NCBI GenBank assembly: GCA_964036315.1
Contig: OZ038509.1
Location: 29,776,968-29,840,967 of the forward strand
Reading direction: 5' to 3'
Source of the DNA: Acanthosepion esculentum
Lineage: Eukaryota; Mollusca; Cephalopoda; Sepiida; Sepiidae
DNA length: 64,000 nucleotides
The notes below the pieces were generated by a model, which was not told the origin of the DNA, did not search any database, and saw only the letters and a list, made by a program, of their open reading frames with translations. Numbering within the stretch: position 1 is the first letter of the stretch; every line of letters starts with the position of its first letter. The position numbers and the translations under genes are program-made. Positions 44,314 to 58,770 of this stretch are shown here, piece by piece.

Positions 44314-47300
44314 TGTTAAAATCAAATGAAATTATAGCAGATTTAGTTATTTTTCAATTGAAAATATTAAAATAAAATGGTATTATAGCAGATTTTGTTA
44401 ATCTTCAATTGAAAATATTAAAATCAAATGGAATTATAGCAGATTTTGTTACTTTTCAATTGAAAATGTTAAAATCAAATGGAATTATAGCAGATTTTGT
44501 TACTTTTCAATTGAAAATGTTAAAATCAAATGGAATTATAGAAGATTTTGTTATTTTTCAATAGAAAATGTTCAAATCAAATGGTTTTATAGCAGATTTT
44601 ATTATTTTTCAATTGAAAATGTTAAAATCAATTGGAATTATAGTAGATATTGTTATTTTTCAATTGAAAAGGTTAAAATCAAATGGAATTATAGCAGATT
44701 TTGTTTTTTCAATTGAAAATATGAAAATCCAATGGAACTATTGTTGACTTTTCCCCAAATTAAAAATGTTAAAATCAAGTGGAATTATAGCAAATTTTGT
44801 TATTTTTCAATTGCAAATGTTAAAATCCAATGTAATTCTTGCATATTTTGTTATTTATCAATTGAAAATGTTAAAATCAAATGGATTTATAGCAGATTTT
44901 GTTATTTTTCTATTGAAATGTTAAAATCAAATGAAATTATAGCAGATTTAGTTATTTTTCAATTAAAAATATTAAAATAAAATGGTATTATAGCAGATTT
45001 TGTTAATCTTCAATTGAAAATATTAAAATCAAATGGAATTATAGCAGATTTTGTTACTTTTCAATTGAAAATGTTAAAATCAAATGGAATTATAGCAGAT
45101 TTTGTTACTTTTCAGCTGAAAATGTTAAAATCAAATGGAATTATAGCAGATTTTGTTATATTTCAATTAAAAATATTAAAGTCAAATAGAATTATAGCAG
45201 ATTTTGTTAATCTTCAATAGAAAATGTAAAAATCAAATAGAATTATAGCAGATTTTGTTAATCTTCAATTGAAAATGTTAAAATCAAATGTAATTATAGC
45301 AGAATTTTGTTATTTTTCTATTGAAAATGTTAAAATCAAATAGAATTATAGCAGATTTTGTTAATCTTCAATTGAAAATGTTAAAATCAAATGGAATTAT
45401 ACCAGATTTTGTTATTTTTCAAATGAAAATATTAAAATCAAATGGATTTATAGCAGATTTTGTTATTGTTCAATTGAAAATGTTAAAATCAAATGGTATT
45501 ATAGCAGATTTTGTTATTTTTCAATTGAAAATGTTAAAATCAAATGAAATTATAGCAGATTTTGTTTTTTCAATTGAAAATATTAAAGTCAAATGGAATT
45601 ACAGCAGATTTTGTTTATCTTCAATGGAAAATGTTAAAATCAAATAGAATTATAGCAGATTTTGTTATTTTTCAATTGAAAATGTTAAATTAAATGGAAT
45701 TATAGCAGCTGTTGTTATTTTTCAATTGAAAATGTTAAAATCAAATGGAATTATAGCAGATTTTGTTTTTTCAATTGAAAATATGAAAATCCAATGGAAT
45801 TATTGTTGACTTTTCCCCTAATTAAAAATGTTAAAATCAAGTGAAATTGTAGCAAATTTTGTTATTTTTCAATTGCAAATGTTCAAGTCAAATGGAATTA
45901 TAGCAGATTTTGTTATTTTTCAATTGAAAATGTTAAAATCCAATGTAATTTTTGCATATTTTGTTATTTATCAATTGAAAATGTTAAAATCAAGTGGAAT
46001 TATAGCAGAATTTGTTATTTTTCTATTGAAATGTTAAAGTCAAATGAAATTATAGCAGATTTAGTTATTTTTCAATTAAAAATATTAAAATCAAAAGGTA
46101 TTATAGCAGATTTTGTTAATCTTCAATTGAAAATATTAAAATCAAATGGAATTATAGCAGATTTTGTTACTTTTCAATTGAAAATGTTAAAATCTAATGG
46201 AATTATAGCAGATTTTATTATTTTTCTATTGAAAATGTTAAAATCAAATAGAATTATAGCAGATTTTGTTAATCTTCAATTGAAAATGTTAAAATCAAAT
46301 GGAATTATATCAGATTTTGTTATTTTTCAATTGAAAATATTAAAATCAAATGGATTTATAGCAGATTTTGTTATTGTTCAATTGAAAATGTTAAAATCAA
46401 ATGGAATTATAGCAGATTTTGTTATTTTTCAATTGAAAATGTTCAAATCAAATGGTTTTATAGCAGATTTTGTTATTTTTCAATTGAAAATGTTAAAATC
46501 AAATGGAATTATAGCAGATATTGTTATTTTTCAGCTGAAAATGTTAAAATCAAATGGAATTATAGCAGATTTTGTTATATTTCAATTGAAAATATTAAAG
46601 TCAAATAGAATTATAGCAGATTTTGTTAATCTTCAATAGAAAATGTTAAAATCAAATAGAATTATAGCAGATTTTGTTAATCTTCAATTGAAAATGTTAA
46701 AATCCAATGTAATTATAGCAGAATTTTGTTATTTTTCTATTGAAAATGTTAAAATCAAATAGAATTATAGCAGATTTTGTTAATCTTCAATTGAAAATGT
46801 TAAAATCCAATGTAATTCTTGCATATTTTGTTATTTATCAATTGAAAATGTTACAATCAAGTGGAATTATAGCAGATTTTTTTATTTTCAATTGAAAATG
46901 TTAAAATCAAATGGAATTATAGCAGAATTTGTTATTTTTCTATTGAAAATATTAAAATCAAAAGTAATTATAGCAGATTTTGTTAATCTTCAATTGAAAA
47001 TATTAAAATCAAATGGTATTATAGCAGATTTTGTTAATCTTCAATTGAAAATATTAAAATCAAATGGAATTATAGCAGATTTTGTTACTTTTCAATTGAA
47101 AATGTTAAAATCAAATGGAATTATATCAGATTTTGTTATTTTTCAATTGAAAATATTAAAATCAAATGGATTTATAGCAGATTTTGTTATTGTTCAATTG
47201 AAAATGTTAAAATCAAATGGTATTATAGCAGATTTTGTTATTTTTCAATTGAAAATATTAAAATCAAATGGATTTATAGCAGATTTTGTTATTGTTCAAT

Positions 47301-50300
47301 TGAAAATGTTAAAATCAAATGGTATTATAGCAGATTTTGTTATATTTCAATTGAAAATGTTAAAATCAAATGGAATTATAGCAGATTTTCTTATTTTTCA
47401 ATAGAAAATGTTCAAATCAAATGGTTTTATAGCAGATTTTGTTATTTTTCAATTGAAAATGTTAAAATCAATTGGAATTATAGCAGATATTGTTATTTTT
47501 CAATTGAAAAGGTTAAAATCAAATGGAATTATAGCAGATTTTGTTTTTTCAATTGAAAATATTAAAGTCAAATGGAATTACAGCAGATTTTGTTTATCTT
47601 CAATGGAAAATGTTAAAATCAAATAGAATTATAGCAGATTTTGTTATTTTTCAATTGAAAATGTTAAAATCAAATGGAATTATAGCAGATTTTGTTATTT
47701 TTCAATTGAAAATGTTAAAATCAAATGGAATTATAGCAGCTGTTGTTATTTTTCAGTTGAAAATGTTAAAATCAAATGGAATTATAGCAGATTTTGTTTT
47801 TTCAATTGAAAATATGAAAATCCAATGGAATTATTGTTGACTTTTCCCCAAATTAAAAATGTTAAAATCAAGTGGAATTATAGCAAATTTTGTTATTTTT
47901 CAATTGCAAATGTTAAAATCCAATGTAATTCTTGCATATTTTGTTATTTATCAATTGAAAATGTTAAAATCAAGTGGAATTATAGCAGATTTTGTTATTT
48001 TTCAATTGAAAATGTTAAAATCAAATGGATTTATATCAGATTTTGTTATTTTTCTATTGAAATGTTAAAATCAAATGAAATTATAGCAGATTTACTTATT
48101 TTTCAATTAAAAATATTAAAATAAAATGGTATTATAGCAGATTTTGTTAATCTTCAATTGAAAATATTAAAATCAAATGGAATTATAGCAGATTTTGTTA
48201 CTTTTCAATTGAAAATGTTAAAATCAAATGGAATTATAGCAGATTTTGTTACTTTTCAGCTGAAAATGTTAAAATCAAATGGAATTATAGCAGATTTTGT
48301 TATATTTCAATTGAAAATATTAAAGTCAAATAGAATTATAGCAGATTTTGTTAATCTTCAATAGAAAATGTAAAAATCAAATAGAATTATAGCAGATTTT
48401 GTTAATCTTCAATTGAAAATGTTAAAATCAAATGTAATTATAGCAGAATTTTGTTATTTTTCTATTGAAAATGTTAAAATCAAATAGAATTATAGCAGAT
48501 TTTGTTAATCTTCAATTGAAAATGTTAAAATAAAATGGAATTATACCAGATTTTGTTATTTTTCAAATGAAAATATTAAAATCAAATGGATTTATAGCAG
48601 ATTTTGTTATTGTTCAATTGAAAATGTTAAAATCAAATGGTATTATAGCAGATTTTGTTATTTTTCAATTGAAAATGTTAAAATCAAATGGAATTATAGC
48701 AGATTTAGTTTTTTCAATTGAAAATATTAAAGTCAAATGGAATTACAGCAGATTTTGTTTATCTTCAATGGAAAATGTTAAAATCAAATAGAATTATAGC
48801 AGATTTTGTTATTTTTCAATTGAAAATGTTAAAATCAAATGGAATTATAGCAGATTTTGTTTTTTCAATTGAAAATATGAAAATCCAATGGAATTATTGT
48901 TGACTTTCCCCTAATTAAAAATGTTAAAATCAAGTGAAATTATAGCAAATTTTGTTATTTTTCAATTGCAAATGTTCAAGTCAAATGGAATTATAGCAGA
49001 TTTTGTTATTTTTCAATTGAAAATGTTAAAATCCAATGTAATTCTTGCATATTTTGTTATTTATCAATTGAAAATGTTAAAATCAAGTGGAATTATAGCA
49101 GATTTTTTTATTTTCAATTGAAAATGTTAAAATCAAATGGAATTATAGCAGAATTTGTTATTTTTCTATTGAAATGTTAAAGTCAAATGAAATTATAGCA
49201 GATTTAGTTATTTTTCAATTAATAATATTAAAATCAAAAGGTATTATAGCAGATTTTGTTAATCTTCAATTGAAAATATTAAAATCAAATGGAATTATAG
49301 CAGATTTTGTTACTTTTCAATTGAAACTGTTAAAATCAAATGGAATTATAGCAGATTTTATTATTTTTCTATTGAAAATGTTAAAATCAAATAGAATTAT
49401 AGCAGATTTTGTTAATCTTCAATTGAAAATTTAAAAATCAAATGGAATTATATCAGATTTTGTTATTTTTCAATTGAAAATATTAAAATCAAATGGATTT
49501 ATAGCAGATTTTGTTATTGTTCAATTGAAAATGTTAAAATCAAATGGAATTATAGCAGATTTTGTTATTTTTCAATTGAAAATATTAAAATCAAATGGAT
49601 TTATAGCAGATTTTGTTATTGTTCAATTGAAAATGTTAAAATCAAATGGAATTATAGCAGATTTTGTTATTTTTCAATTGAAAATGTTCAAATCAAATGG
49701 TTTTATAGCAGATTTTGTTATTTTTCAATTGAAAATGTTAAAATCAAATGGAATTATAGCAGATATTGTTATTTTTCAGCTGAAAATGTTAAAATCAAAT
49801 GTAATTATAGCAGATTTTGTTATATTTCAATTGAAAATATTAAAGTCAAATAGAATTATAGCAGATTTTGTTAATCTTCAATAGAAAATGTTAAAATCAA
49901 ATAGAATTATAGCAGATTTTGTTAATCTTCAATTGAAAATGTTAAAATCCAATGTAATTATAGCAGAATTTTGTTATTTTTCTATTGAAAATGTTAAAAT
50001 CAAATAGAATTATAGCAGATTTTGTTAATCTTCAATTGAAAATGTTAAAATCCAATGTAATTCTTGCATATTTTGTTATTTATCAATGGAAAATGTTAAA
50101 ATCAAGTGGAATTATAGCAGATTTTTTATTTTCAATTGAAAATGTTAAAATCAAATGGAATTATAGCAGAATTTGTTATTTTTCTATTGAAAATATTAAA
50201 ATCAAAAGAAATTATAGCAGATTTTGTTAATCTTCAATTGAAAATATTAAAATCAAATGGTATTATAGCAGATTTTGTTAATCTTCAATTGAAAATATTA

Positions 50301-53300
50301 AAATCAAATGGAATTATAGCAGATTTTGTTACTTTTCAATTGAAAATGTTAAAATCAAATGGAATTATAGCAGATTTTATTATTTTTCAATTGAAAATGT
50401 TAAAATCAAATAGAATTATAGCAGGTCTTGTTAATCTTCAATTGAAAATGTTAAAATCAAATGGAATTATATCAGATTTTGTTATTTTTCAATTGAAAAT
50501 ATTAAAATCAAATGGATTTATAGCAGATTTTGTTATTGTTCAATTGAAAATGTTAAAATCAAATGGTATTATAGCAGATTTTGTTATTTTTCAATTGAAA
50601 ATGTTAAAATCAAATGGAATTATAGCAGATTTTGTTATTTTTCAATAGAAAATGTTCAAATCAAATGGTTTTATAGCAGATTTTGTTATTTTTCAATTGA
50701 AAATGTTAAAATCAATTGGAATTATAGCAGATATTGTTATTTTTCAATTGAAAAGGTTAAAATCAAATGGAATTATAGCAGATTTTGTTTTTTCAATTGA
50801 AAATATTAAAGTCAAATGGAATTACAGCAGATTTTGTTTATCTTCAATGGAAAATGTTAAAATCAAATAGAATTATAGAAGTTTTTGTTATTTTTCAATT
50901 GAAAATGTTAAAATCAAATGGAATTATAGCAGATTTTGTTATTTTTCAATTGAAAATGTTAAAATCAAATGGAATTATAGAAGCTGTTGTTATTTTTCAG
51001 TTGAAAATGTTAAAATCAAATGGAATTATAGCAGATTTTGTTTTTTCAATTGAAAATATGAAAATCCAATGGAATTATTGCAGATTTTGTTATTTTTCAA
51101 TTAAAAATGTTAAAATCAAGTGGAATTATAGCAAATTTTGATATTTTTCAATTGCAAATGTTAAAATCCAATGTAATTCTTGCATATTTTGTTATTTATC
51201 AATTGAAAATGTTAAAATCAAGTGGAATTATAGCAGATTTTTTTATTTTCAATTGAAAATGTTAAAATCAAATGGAATTATAGCAGAATTTGTTATTTTT
51301 CTATTGAAATGTTAAAGTCAAATGAAATTATAGCAGATTTAGTTATTTTTCCATTAAAAATATTAAAATCAAAAGGTATTATAGCAGATTTTGTTAATCT
51401 TCAATTGAAAATATTAAAATCAAATGGAATTATAGCAGATTTTGTTACTTTTCAATTGAAAATGTTAAAATCAAATGGAATTATAGCAGATTTTATTATT
51501 TTTCTATTGAAAATGTTAAAATCAAATAGAATTATAGCAGATTTTGTTAATCTTCAATTGAAAATGTAAAAATCAAATGGAATTATATCAGATTTTGTTA
51601 TTTTTCAATTGAAAATATTAAAATCAAAAGGTATTATAGCAGATTTTGTTAATCTTCAATTGAAAATATTAAAATCAAATGGAATTATAGCAGATTTTGT
51701 TATTTTTCAATTGAAAATGTTAAAATCAAATGGAATTATAGCAGATTTTATTATTTTTCAATTGAAAATGTTAAAATCAAATGGAATTATAGCAGATATT
51801 GTTATTTTTCAGCTGAAAATGTTAAAATCAAATGGAATTATAGCAGATTTTGTTATATTTCAATTGAAAATATTAAAGTCAAATAGAATTATAGCAGATT
51901 TTGTTAATCTTCAATAGAAAATGTTAAAATCAAATAGAATTATAGCAGATTTTGTTAATCTTCAATTGAAAATGTTAAAATCCAATGTAATTATAGCAGA
52001 ATTTTATTATTTTTCTATTGAAAATGTTAAAATCAAATAGAATTATAGCAGATTTTGTTAATCTTCAATTGAAAATGTTAAAATCCAATGTAATTCTTGC
52101 ATATTTTGTTATTTATCAATTGAAAATGTTAAAATCAAATGGAATTATAGCAGATTTTGTTATTTTTCAATTGAAAATGTTCAAATCAAATGGTTTTATA
52201 GCAGATTTTGTTATTTTTCAATTGAAAATGTTAAAATCAAATGGAATTATAGCAGTTATTGTTATTTTTCAGCTGAAAATATTAAAATCAAATGGAATTA
52301 TAGCAGATTTTGTTATATTTCAATTGAAAATATTAAAGTCAAATAGAATTATAGCAGATTTTGTTAATCTTCAATAGAAAATGTTAAAATCAAATAGAAT
52401 TATAGCAGATTTTGTTAATCTTCAATTGAAAATGTTAAAATCCAATGTAATTATAGCAGAATTTTGTTATTTTTCTATTGAAAATGTTAAAATCAAATAG
52501 AATTATAGCAGATTTTGTTAATCTTCAATTGAAAATGTTAAAATCCAATGTAATTCTTGCATATTTTGTTATTTATCAATGGAAAATGTTAAAATCAAGT
52601 GGAATTATAGCAGATTTTTTATTTTCAATTGAAAATGTTAAAATCAAATGGAATTATAGCAGAATTTGTTATTTTTCTATTGAAAATATTAGAATCAAAA
52701 GAAATTATAGCAGATTTTGTTAATCTTCAATTGAAAATATTAAAATCAAATGGTATTATAGCAGATTTTGTTAATCTTCAATTGAAAATATTAAAATCAA
52801 ATGGAATTATAGCAGATTTTGTTACTTTTCAATTGAAAATGTTAAAATCAAATGGAATTATAGCAGATTTTATTATTTTTCAATTGAAAATGTTAAAATC
52901 AAATAGAATTATAGCAGATTTTGTTATTGTTCAATTGAAAATGTTAAAATCAAATGGAATTATATCAGATTTTGTTATTTTTCAATTGAAAATGTTAAAA
53001 TCAAATGGAATTATAGCAGATTTTGTTATTTTTCAATAGAAAATGTTCAAATCAAATGGTTTTATAGCAGATTTTGTTATTTTTCAATTGAAAATGTTAA
53101 AATCAATTGGAATTATAGCAGATATTGTTATTTTTCAATTGAAAAGGTTAAAATCAAATGGAATTATAGCAGATTTTGTTTTTTCAATTGAAAATATTAA
53201 AGTCAAATGGAATTACAGCAGATTTTGTTTATCTTCAATGGAAAATGTTAAAATCAAATAGAATTATAGCAGATTTTGTTATTTTTCAATTGAAAATGTT

Positions 53301-54304
53301 AAAATCAAATGGAATTATAGCAGATTTTGTTATTTTTCAATTGAAAATGTTAAAATCAAATGGAATTATAGCAGCTGTTGTTATTTTTCAGTTGAAAATG
53401 TTAAAATCAAATGGAATTATAGCAGATTTTGTTTTTTCAATTGAAAATATGAAAATCCAATGGAATTATTGCAGATTTTGTTATTTTTCAATTAAAAATG
53501 TTAAAATCAAGTGGAATTATAGCAAATTTTGATATTTTTCAATTGCAAATGTTAAAATCCAATGTAATTCTTGCATATTTTGTTATTTATCAATTGAAAA
53601 TATTAAAATAAAGTGGAATTATAGCAGATTTTGTTATTTTTCAATTGAAAATGTTAAAATCCAATGTAATTCTTGCATATTTTGTTATTTATCAATTGAA
53701 AATGTTAAAATCAAGTGGAATTATAGCAGATTTTTTTATTTTCAATTGAAAATGTTAAAATCAAATGGAATTATAGCAGAATTTGTTATTTTTCTATTGA
53801 AATGTTAAAGTCAAATGAAATTATAGCAGATTTAGTTATTTTTCAATTAAAATATTAAAATCAAAAGGTATTATAGCAGATTTTGTTATTTTTCAATTGA
53901 AAATGTTAAAATCAAATGGAATTATAGCAGATATTGTTATTTTTCAGCTGAAAATGTTAAAATCAAATGGAATTATAGCAGATTTTGTTATATTTCAATT
54001 GAAAATACTAAAGTCAAATAGAATTATAGCAGATTTTGTTAATCTTCAATAGAAAATGTTAAAATCAAATAGAATTATAGCAGATTTTGTTAATCTTCAA
54101 TTGAAAATGTTAAAATCCAATGTAATTATAGCAGAATTTTGTTATTTTTCTATTGAAAATGTTAAAATCAAATAGAATTATAGCAGATTTTGTTAATCTT
54201 CAATTGAAAATGTTAAAATCCAATGTAATTCTTGCATATTTTGTTATTTATCAATTGAAAATGTTAAAATCAAGTGGAATTATAGCAGATTTTTTTATTT
54301 TCAA

Positions 54305-56536
54305 TTGAAAATGTTAAAATCAAATGGAATTATAGCAGAATTTGTTATTTTTCTATTGAAAATATTAAAATCAAAAGAAATTATAGCAGATTTTGTTAAT
54401 CTTCAATTGAAAATATTAAAATCAAATGGTATTATAGCAGATTTTGTTAATCTTCAATTGAAAATATTAAAATCAAATGGAATTATAGCAGATTTTGTTA
54501 CTTTTCAATTGAAAATGTTAAAATCAAATGGAATTATAGCAGATTTAGTATTTTTCAATTGAAAATGTTAAAATCAAATAGAATTATAGCAGGTCTTGTT
54601 AATCTTCAATTGAAAATGTTAAAATCAAATGGAATTATATCAGATTTTGTTATTTTTCAATTGAAAATATTAAAATCAAATGGATTTATAGCAGATTTTG
54701 TTATTGTTCAATTGAAAATGTTAAAATCAAATGGTATTATAGCAGATTTTGTTATTTTTCAATTGAAAATGTTAAAATCAAATGGAATTATAGCAGATTT
54801 TGTTACTTTTCAATTGAAAATGTTCAAATCAAATGGTTTTATAGCAGATTTTGTTATTTTTCAATTGAAAATGTTAAAATCAATTGGAATTATAGCAGAT
54901 ATTGTTATTTTTCAATTGAAAAGGTTAAAATCAAATGGAATTATAGCAGATTTTGTTTTTTCAATTGAAAATATTAAAGTCAAATGGAATTACAGCAGAT
55001 TTTGTTTATCTTCAATGGAAAATGTTAAAATCAAATAGAATTATAGCAGATTTTGTTATTTTTCAATTGAAAATGTTAAAATCAAATGGAATTATAGCAG
55101 ATTTTGTTATTTTTCAATTGAAAATGTTAAAATCAAATGGAATTATAGCAGCTGTTGTTATTTTTCAGTTGAAAATGTTAAAATCAAATGGAATTATAGC
55201 AGATTTTGTTTTTTCAATTGAAAATATGAAAATCCAATGGAATTATTGTTGACTTTTCCCCAAATTAAAAATGTTAAAATCAAGTGGAATTATAGCAAAT
55301 TTTGTTATTTTTCAATTGCAAATGTTAAAATCCAATGTAATTCTTGCATATTTTGTTATTTATCAATTGAAAATGTTAAAATCAAGTGGAATTATAGCAG
55401 ATTTTGTTATTTTTCAATTGAAAATGTTAAAATCAAATGGAATTATAGCAAATTTTGTTATTTTTCAATTGCAAATGTTCAAGTCAAATGGAATTATAGC
55501 AGATTTTGTTATTTTTCAATTGAAAATGTTAAAATCCAATGTAATTCTTGCATATTTTGTTATTTATCAATTGAAAATGTTAAAATCAAGTGGAATTATA
55601 GCAGATTTTTTTATTTTCAATTGAAAATGTTAAAATCAAATGGAATTATAGCAGAATTTGTTATTTTTCTATTGAAATGTTAAAGTCAAATGAAATTATA
55701 GCAGATTTAGTTATTTTTCAATTAAAATATTAAAATCAAAAGGTATTATAGCAGATTTTGTTAATCTTCAATTGAAAATATTAAAATCAAATGGAATTAT
55801 AGCAGATTTTGTTACTTTTCAATTGAAAATGTTAAAATCAAATGGAATTATAGCAGATTTTATTATTTTTCTATTGAAAATGTTAAAATCAAATAGAATT
55901 ATAGCAGATTTTGTTAATCTTCAATTGAAAATGTAAAAATCAAATGGAATTATATCAGATTTTGTTATTTTTCAATTGAAAATATTAAAATCAAATGGAT
56001 TTATAGCAGATTTTGTTATTGTTCAATTGAAAATGTTAAAATCAAATGGAATTATAGCAGATTTTGTTATTTTTCAATTGAAAATGTTCAAATCAAATGG
56101 TTTTATAGCAGATTTTGTTATTTTTCAATTGAAAATGTTAAAATCAAATGGAATTATAGCAGATATTGTTATTTATGAGCTGAAAATGTTAAAATCAAAT
56201 GGAATTATAGCAGATTTTGTTATATTTCAATTGAAAATACTAAAGTCAAATAGAATTATAGCAGATTTTGTTAATCTTCAATAGAAAATGTTAAAATCAA
56301 ATAGAATTATAGCAGATTTTGTTAATCTTCAATTGAAAATGTTAAAATCCAATGTAATTATAGCAGAATTTTGTTATTTTTCTATTGAAAATGTTAAAAT
56401 CAAATAGAATTATAGCAGATTTTGTTAATCTTCAATTGAAAATGTTAAAATCCAATGTAATTCTTGCATATTTTGTTATTTATCAATTGAAAATGTTAAA
56501 ATCAAGTGGAATTATAGCAGATTTTTTTATTTTCAA
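54305..56536. repeat. Satellite B higher-order block, copy 1
   Basis: The order of distinctive units (those with GCAGGTCTTGTTAATC, GCAGCTGTTGTTATT, TTGTTGACTTTTCCCC, TTCTTGCATATTTTG) repeats. Matching points 55237/57723 and 55976/58462 lie 2486 bp apart, whereas 54305/56537 are 2232 bp apart; the difference equals the 254-bp local duplication in copy 2. Confidence 0.8.
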
Positions 56537-58770
56537 TTGAAAATGTTAAAATCAAATGGAATTATAGCAGAATTTGTTATTTTTCTATTGAAAATATTAA
56601 AATCAAAAGAAATTATAGCAGATTTTGTTAATCTTCAATTGAAAATATTAAAATCAAATGGTATTATAGCAGATTTTGTTAATCTTCAATTGAAAATATT
56701 AAAATCAAATGGAATTATAGCAGATTTTGTTACTTTTCAATTGAAAATGTTAAAATCAAATGGAATTATAGCAGATTTAGTATTTTTCAATTGAAAATGT
56801 TAAAATCAAATAGAATTATAGCAGGTCTTGTTAATCTTCAATTGAAAATGTTAAAATCAAATGGAATTATATCAGATTTTGTTATTTTTCAATTGAAAAT
56901 ATTAAAATCAAATGGATTTATAGCAGATTTTGTTATTGTTCAATTGAAAATGTTAAAATCAAATGGTATTATAGCAGATTTTGTTATTTTTCAATTGAAA
57001 ATGTTAAAATCAAATGGAATTATAGCAGATTTAGTATTTTTCAATTGAAAATGTTAAAATCAAATAGAATTATAGCAGGTCTTGTTAATCTTCAATTGAA
57101 AATGTTAAAATCAAATGGAATTATATCAGATTTTGTTATTTTTCAATTGAAAATATTAAAATCAAATGGATTTATAGCAGATTTTGTTATTGTTCAATTG
57201 AAAATGTTAAAATCAAATGGTATTATAGCAGATTTTGGTATTTTTCAATTGAAAATGTTAAAATCAAATGGAATTATAGCAGATTTTGTTACTTTTCAAT
57301 TGAAAATGTTCAAATCAAATGGTTTTATAGCAGATTTTGTTATTTTTCAATTGAAAATGTTAAAATCAATTGGAATTATAGCAGATATTGTTATTTTTCA
57401 ATTGAAAAGGTTAAAATCAAATGGAATTATAGCAGATTTTGTTTTTTCAATTGAAAATATTAAAGTCAAATGGAATTACAGCAGATTTTGTTTATCTTCA
57501 ATGGAAAATGTTAAAATCAAATAGAATTATAGCAGATTTTGTTATTTTTCAATTGAAAATGTTAAAATCAAATGGAATTATAGCAGATTTTGTTATTTTT
57601 CAATTGAAAATGTTAAAATCAAATGGAATTATAGCAGCTGTTGTTATTTTTCAGTTGAAAATGTTAAAATCAAATGGAATTATAGCAGATTTTGTTTTTT
57701 CAATTGAAAATATGAAAATCCAATGGAATTATTGTTGACTTTTCCCCAAATTAAAAATGTTAAAATCAAGTGGAATTATAGCAAATTTTGTTATTTTTCA
57801 ATTGCAAATGTTAAAATCCAATGTAATTCTTGCATATTTTGTTATTTATCAATTGAAAATGTTAAAATCAAGTGGAATTATAGCAGATTTTGTTATTTTT
57901 CAATTGAAAATGTTAAAATCAAATGGAATTATAGCAAATTTTGTTATTTTTCAATTGCAAATGTTCAAGTCAAATGGAATTATAGCAGATTTTGTTATTT
58001 TTCAATTGAAAATGTTAAAATCCAATGTAATTCTTGCATATTTTGTTATTTATCAATTGAAAATGTTAAAATCAAGTGGAATTATAGCAGATTTTTTTAT
58101 TTTCAATTGAAAATGTTAAAATCAAATGGAATTATAGCAGAATTTGTTATTTTTCTATTGAAATGTTAAAGTCAAATGAAATTATAGCAGATTTAGTTAT
58201 TTTTCAATTAAAATATTAAAATCAAAAGGTATTATAGCAGATTTTGTTAATCTTCAATTGAAAATATTAAAATCAAATGGAATTATAGCAGATTTTGTTA
58301 CTTTTCAATTGAAAATGTTAAAATCAAATGGAATTATAGCAGATTTTATTATTTTTGTATTGAAAATGTTAAAATCAAATAGAATTATAGCAGATTTTGT
58401 TAATCTTCAATTGAAAATGTAAAAATCAAATGGAATTATATCAGATTTTGTTATTTTTCAATTGAAAATATTAAAATCAAATGGATTTATAGCAGATTTT
58501 GTTATTGTTCAATTGAAAATGTTAAAATCAAATGGAATTATAGCAGATTTTGTTATTTTTCAATTGAAAATGTTCAAATCAAATGGTTTTATAGCAGATT
58601 TTGTTATTTTTCAATTGAAAATGTTAAAATCAAATGGAATTATAGCAGATATTGTTATTTATCAGCTGAAAATGTTAAAATCAAATGGAATTATAGCAGA
58701 TTTTGTTATATTTCAATTGAAAATACTAAAGTCAAATAGAATTATAGCAGATTTTGTTAATCTTCAATAG
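56537..58770. repeat. Satellite B higher-order block, copy 2
   Basis: It follows copy 1 directly and holds the same order of unit variants, with an extra tandem duplication of five units. A third related block follows: 57723/59245 and 58462/59984 are each 1522 bp apart, with a block of units deleted at about 58975. Confidence 0.8.
56791..57298. repeat. Local 254-bp tandem duplication (five units) in satellite B
   Basis: The segment starting at 56791 with the GCAGGTCTTG unit is repeated from 57045. 254 bp is five 51-bp units minus one base (the unit GATTTAGTATTTTTC has lost a base). It is absent from the corresponding place in copy 1 (54559). Confidence 0.8.

Noticed and set aside
46031..46639. 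202-codon ORF of 17-residue repeats as a real protein gene
   Set aside because: It follows from a 51-bp unit with no stop in that frame. Neighbouring copies are broken by stops and 1-bp indels, a second frame is equally open, and there is no promoter or start context.
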